Source: Oscheius sp. JU75
Taxonomy: Eukaryota; Nematoda; Chromadorea; Rhabditida; Rhabditidae
Assembly (NCBI GenBank): GCA_037178855.1
Contig: JASJZC010000004.1
Location: forward strand, 434,001 to 498,000
Reading direction: 5' to 3'
DNA: 64,000 nt
Of this stretch, positions 58,997 to 64,000 are shown one piece after another (within the stretch, counting starts at the first letter, position 1; every line of letters starts with the position of its first letter). The notes below the pieces were generated by a model. It was not told the origin of the DNA. It saw nothing but the letters and a program-made list of their open reading frames with translations, and did no database searches. Both the position numbers and the translations under genes were made by a program.

Positions 58997-59920
58997 AGAG
59001 CTTCTTATCACCCTTTTCTCGTGGAAATTGTTGATAACCCTTACGGCGTCTCTTAGCCGTATACTAACTTTTGGTTCTAAAACTTTGAGCCTCCATAACT
59101 TCATTTGAAGTAGGGGTAAAAAAAACTTTTAGCTGTGGAGGAAACTGTTGCTAGGGAAGCTGCGCAACCGCCTGTGATCAACTCTGAGGTCAAAGGTCTG
59201 CGAAGATGCCGCCGGCAGCTGGTACGAGTAATAGACCGCAAACAAAAGTACCGGCCGTGCACAAGGCAGCCGGCACACTTCGGTAAATTTACCGCGCTTT
59301 CAAATTAACCAAATATGATTCACCTTGCATTTATTGTTGGTGTATCGTAGAATCAGACAGATTTTCTTTCCATCATCGTTCTCTCCTATATGTGCTGGCA
59401 TCTCTCCAAGCAGGACTTTACTTTTGAGGCAGTAGTTTGAGCAGTTGTTCCTGTCCATCTGTAGTCTGTCGACACACACACAAACACCGTTGCTTTAGTA
59501 AGAGAGAGTTAAAAATAGATGTGGCTTCCTCAGCTCTCATGCGACCCTTTTTGTTCACAATGATTACTATGCAACTCGTGTGAGCATACTAGCTGTCAAC
59601 AGGCAGCTTTTGACAGAAGACAAAGTTCAAAATACAATTTGTAGGTTCACAAGGATTTGTCCCCTTCAAGTCACATTTCGCTCTCTTTGATAAAACGAAA
59701 ATCGATAGAATCGTATCGCACATGTGCCTTGCCCGCGACCACTCTTTTCAACAAAGCTCGATCAAAATTTAGTATTTTTGCAGCAAACTAAAAATAACCC
59801 TGGTAGATCTCTACGTGGACATTCTTATCTACTACAAATATTAAATTCAAAACTACCTTGACTTATTAATTTTAAAATTCACTTTGAATTATTATTTAAA
59901 AAAAAAGCGGCCGCGAAAAG
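58997..59920. other. intergenic, no gene seen
   Basis: Becomes strongly AT-rich toward 59780-59920. No coding frame or RNA gene recognised. Confidence 0.5.
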
Positions 59921-59924
59921 ATGG

Positions 59925-60190
59925 TTTTGATTGGACAAGCGGGACAACAGAAAACAGTGCAACAACAGTACACTAGATTCCTATAGGCCAATTTTAAGTA
60001 AGTCCAAGCCGCGTCTGTCTCACTACACTAACTTTACTGGTTATCGCGCAATTCGACTTACTGTGCCAGTTCTCAGAATACGTAGCACGGACTACTCTTC
60101 CGCAAAATGAGGATGTCAGACGCGGTTTGGACTTTCTTGAAATTGGCCTACAGAACTCTATTGTACCGTTTTTGTCCAATCCAAACCACC
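59925..60190. mobile_element. foldback MITE, ~100 bp arms
   Basis: The outer ends GGTTTTGATTGGACAA and TTGTCCAATCCAAACC, and the inner blocks TAGGCCAATTTTAAG...GTCCAA and TTGGAC...CTTGAAATTGGCCTA, are inverted copies around a short centre. No coding capacity. Confidence 0.75.
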
Positions 60191-60700
60191 CTTCATACTA
60201 TATGAGCGCAAATGCAGTTTATGACGTACCTAAATGCATAAAACACTACTCAAACATATTTTATCCATACGTAACCAGTACGGACCCCATAACACAATTT
60301 TAAAATTTTTGAAATTTTCGAAAATTTTGGTGGCGAAAACTATAGTAAAAAGTTTGAGAGCGATCGGATAGATGGGAGTTGAGAAATCGCAATTTTTAAG
60401 TTTTAGCGTAAGCTAACGCGGAACCAAACCACCGCGTAGCGCTACGCGCAATTAGTCGTGAATACTTTCGTATTGCCAGTTAGTCTACCTCCCTTTCGGG
60501 GCTTGTAACTTGACCATTCTCCTGTGAAACGATTGATTCGGATATCCGCGGATGCGATCCACAATCCGCCCATCCCTTCTTCACATGTAGTAACTGGCAA
60601 TAATTGGCTTCTGAGACACTTGAAGCTCTCTTCTTAGGTATTTGCCCCTCGACCTCTGACTTTGAATTTCTCGAAATTTGTGAAGGTTTTTTTTTTTCAG
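60191..60700. other. upstream region of the cullin chimera
   Basis: AT-rich, then a poly-T tract and TTTTTTTTTTCAG directly before the ATG at 60702, typical of a trans-splice acceptor. No TATA box recognised. Confidence 0.5.
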
Positions 60701-60701
60701 A

Positions 60702-63700
60702 ATGTCTTGCGGCGATCGCTCACTTCACATTATACACGAATATGAACAAAAATGGGCTGATGAGCTCCAAATTGGTCTGACGAATATCTTCGATGGGGAA
60801 AGTCTGAGACTGAAACGTTTAATGGAGCTTCACAAGTATCTCTCGGCTGTCGGGGCTCTAAATTGTGTTAATTTAGCCATGTTTGCAATATATGCGATGA
60901 TCTCATGCAAGCAAGCGATTTATATGAAAAATTGAAACAATTAATAATGGACAATGTTTCTACGATTTTTGAAGTCGGTTTTGAATCAAACCTTCTTTCA
61001 ACTTTCCAATCAGCAATACGAAAATATGGATGGATTGAAACTTCTTTCGATTTATGGCGAGAACTGGAAGAGCTTTTGCTTCAATTCCAAAAAATTCGAT
61101 GCTATTTGTCATTATTTGAACAGATCCTATATCAAAAGCGAACAATATAGAGGAAGTGAGAATGTTAACTCGATACATGAGGTTAGTGGATAATCTTTTT
61201 ATTAATATATAAGCTCAGCTTTGCTATGTGATCTGGAAGGATGTTTTCCATCGTACTGACACTGAGAGCAGGGTCACAAACGCTATTCTTAACCTGATAC
61301 ATCAAGAACGTACTGGAAGCAATATCAATTGTGATATCATAAAAGACGTTCTTCAATCATACGGTACGACCTTATTTGCAGCCTTGCTCATCGCATTTCA
61401 GTTGAGTTAAATATTTTAAACAAGTTTATGCAACCAACTACTGATTACTATAGAGCAGAAGCTCGGAAAATCGAGGCTTTACCTCGAGCGGAATACCTAA
61501 ATACTGTCGACAAGTGGATCACAGATGAAGTAGCCCGTTGTGCCCCCTACCTTGACTCTACTACTGAGCCAAAACTTCGAAAAATCATGGAAAATATTTT
61601 GATAAAGGTCTGTTTAAAAATTGTAGGAGATACCAGTTTTCAGCCATTTTTATTGTCTCGGGTCTTGCACCAGATTCAATCTAATCGGCTCTTTGATGAG
61701 GGATTATCCGAAGATTGGGCCAGAGTTCACAGCTTATATGAGCATGATGACGAACTTGTGAAGATACAAAAAGCCCTGGAGCAACATTTTACTGATGAAG
61801 GTCACAAAGCTATTGAGCGCGCCAACGAAGCTATCGACCAAGATACGATGCTCTACGTGGCCGAGCTTCATGAAGTTGTTCAACAACAGTCAGATCTGGT
61901 CAAAAAAACCTTTAACAACCACTACGTAGCAATCAGAGCGTTGCAAAAGGCTCCTGAAATCTATATCAATGGAAATGCTGTTACTACCAACAAGTTTCCT
62001 GAGATGCTCGCCAACTATTGCGACGAGCTCTTGAAAAAATCGAGCCGAACCAATGACGAATTTGATGCCCTGCTTGACCAGGCTGTGGATTTAATTTATA
62101 TAGATGTCTTATTGATATGTATTTCAGGTGGTACTGTTCAAATACCTCGAGAACACAGATATATTTTTAAAATTTTACACTCAGCTTCTGAGCAAGCGCC
62201 TTATTGATGAGACTAGCGTAGAAACCGAAAACAGTTTTATCGGAAAACTAATCTCGTTATGTGGCTCAGAGTACAACCGACACATGTGCACTATGATGAA
62301 CGATGCCCAGATCAGTAAGGTAACTGTTCTGAGTGCTTTTGTTGGTGATAAAAGATGTTTTTCAGGATCACTCTTCTGATTTTCGTCAAGCTATGACTGC
62401 TCAAAACAATGATCTTCTCACCGCTGACTTCCACCAAGTCAAATCTAATCAGCATTTCGAGCTTCCTGATTTTCGAGACACTGTTGCCAACATTGGTCCA
62501 CAGTGTGTTCATGTTGGTAATGATGGAAAGCCAGATTACAGTTCTAAAAAGCTTGGAGATCTGCGAACTGTTTCGTTTTTCGGGTATGGCAATTAGCAGA
62601 TTTTCAGGTTACAGTAGAAGAATTTAAAGTCTTATGGAATCAAGTATACAATGCTCAAGAGTTGGACATAGAGCCGCCTTCAGCATTTGAATATCCATTT
62701 GAGACGTCTGGTATAGCTAGATGGAACAGGTTATCTAATGTTCTGAAAGAAAGTTATCGGATTATTTACTACACAGCAGTTGTGAAGCTTGTAGAAAAAA
62801 TGGTACTTCAGCGCGTAATTGTCACCAAAAATTTTGTTCAGAATTTGTTGAAATGCGATGAATATTCTCATTTTCTCTGGCTATTCGACTTGGTGGTGTT
62901 TATTAGTCAAACAGATATTGCAAGCATGCAGACGGAAATGTTCGAACGCGAAGAATCACGACAATACTTTATATTGTTTAAGGTAAATTGGATCCTATAG
63001 TGAACCGAATGATTTTAAAGAAATGGATAGTAGCTATGGACAATCTCTACACACAATATTCTGGAATCTATCTTAAAATTATAAATGTAGAGAACACTAA
63101 CAAACTGCTAGCACTTCCGAAAAATGTCATCAGCTTCACTCAAAAAGAACAAAACTTGCTTCACAAGTTAACAGTTAGGGATTTTGAAATTCGCGATTTT
63201 TACTTTTCAGAAAGAAAATCTCCGTCGTTTTCAAGTGCGAGCAAGGGTAAAATCAATGCTGAAAGATCTTCTCTCATATTCCAATAAATTTGATAAAGGA
63301 GATCCAGTTTGGGATAACTTTCAACAGGTGAACATTGATGGTTATCTACACTTCGGCTTGTTGGGACCGAAAGATTACTTCTTGGTCTTCAACACAACTA
63401 GGAAGTTTTTAGAGGAGAAGGGAAGTTTTCAAGAAAAAGAAAGAAAGGGAAGTTTTCAAGAAAAATCATGTTTTTACACGCTTTCAGAAAGAATACAAAT
63501 ATCGAAGGTGCCTTTCAATCTTGTTGAGATTGGTACCAGCTCTGCCTCTTGTTGTGCGCAACCTTTTCCCGGTAAGTGAAAGGAGCTGGCACTCTCTCCT
63601 CCTACGCCTGGATGGCCGAGAAACGGGTGGGGAGATACTAGTTTACGGCAGTTTTCAGACAATAATTCCTCAAACTGTGACCGTCGAGCTGCCACCAAAA

Positions 63701-64000
63701 GGCGTTGAAGATAAGTCATACGGCGATGATTGGTTGTTGAAAGACCTTTTGAGCTCATTTGAGTTTGTGTTTGACAATCGCCATCAATACTATTACAAGA
63801 GGCAGAGATTTGACTCGTATAAGTCAGTAAAAACACCATGTTCAAGCGACATTGAGCGTAAGACGTTAGAGCCAAGCATTAGGAAAAATCTATTAAGAAC
63901 CAAGATTCCTCCATTGTCTTCCGTACTTACAACCAGTCAATAAGTTGAGTGATAAAGATCTGCGTGTTTTATTACATAGCTACCTACAATACAGATCAAT
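60702..64000 (+). CDS. cullin N-terminal part fused in frame to kinase-family copy 4; runs off the window
   Basis: Exons 60702-60835, 60877-60973, 61014-61181, 61219-61363, 61402-61607, 61644-62084, 62128-62319 encode a cullin. They carry LYEKLKQLIMDNVSTIFE, TNAILNLIHQERTG, then DEFDALLDQA followed by VVLFKYLENTDIFLKFYTQL and LLSKRLI, and NDAQISK. Exon 62366-62569 starts as cullin (DHSSDFRQAMTAQ...ADFHQ) and ends as kinase-family exon 3 (VHVGNDGKPDYSSKKLGDLR). Exons 62608-62982, 63021-63173, 63211 on, 63659-63857 and 63898-64000 follow the family order. The cullin winghelix/neddylation (WHB) part is gone. Cullins scaffold ubiquitin ligases: the retained repeats would bind adaptor, but without WHB the RBX1 module is incomplete. 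Near 63465 a donor is GA instead of GT; splicing from 63518 to 63659 keeps frame. No in-frame stop found. The kinase part lies beyond the window. Confidence 0.75.

Overview
The window looks like nuclear DNA of a nematode. Two genes have nematode cuticle-collagen architecture (N-terminal membrane segment, furin-type R-x-K/R-R site, interrupted Gly-X-Y, and in one the C-terminus [18 protein letters not shown]). Introns are very small, mostly 34-45 nt, with GT(R)A...TTTCAG borders. Several start codons sit just after a TTTCAG-like acceptor, as expected for spliced-leader trans-splicing. mariner relics and eukaryotic pol III tRNA genes are present. I cannot name the genus. Nearly all genes are multi-exon, so the models below were built by hand from reading frame, intron phase and comparison between paralogues in the window.

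Layout. 0-11 kb: an unidentified 3' exon (2.1 kb), a tiny secreted Cys-rich peptide gene inside a 1.5 kb inverted repeat (3.0-3.2 kb, minus), an 11-exon gustatory-receptor-family 7TM gene (4.2-5.8 kb), a chromodomain gene (7.4-8.9 kb) and a small Cys/His protein (9.4-9.8 kb). 11-31 kb: a territory occupied by one unfamiliar gene family, a protein of about 1,020-1,040 residues with a ~700-residue N-terminal region I do not recognise and a C-terminal TKL-like protein kinase. Copies 1 (11.4-16.7 kb, with a trapped internal duplication) and 2 (24.4-28.1 kb, one nonsense codon) are nearly complete. Copy 5 (20.3-17.6 kb, minus, split by a TTAA-flanked MITE) and copy 3 (31.1-30.2 kb, minus, scrambled) are wrecks. 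Between them lie a mariner relic, a carbonyl-reductase-like pseudogene and a short unidentified gene (29.3-29.7 kb).

31-46 kb: a cuticle collagen with a tRNA-Met inside its first intron, tRNA-Asp, tRNA-Gly, an inverted pair of related Cys-containing ORFs, a 19-exon five-Kunitz secreted protein (37.5-42.2 kb, minus) with a mariner relic in one intron, a TFIIA large-subunit-like gene (43.1-43.9 kb) and a second cuticle collagen with a long Gly-Tyr-rich tail (45.4-46.9 kb). 47-60 kb: a RING-finger gene (minus), then about 9 kb of GA/CT-rich DNA with almost no credible genes but several tRNA-like A/B-box elements, a BUD22/SRFBP1-like pseudogene (58.5-59.0 kb) and a foldback MITE.

60.7 kb to the end: the most surprising locus. 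A cullin gene (about the first 500 residues, through the characteristic FKYLENTDIFLKFY segment) runs without a break in frame into the N-terminal region of the kinase family (copy 4), giving a predicted cullin/kinase-family chimera that continues past the window edge. The family's repeated duplication, internal rearrangement, in-frame minisatellite growth inside exons and fusion to a ubiquitin-ligase scaffold make it the best candidate here for an undescribed system.
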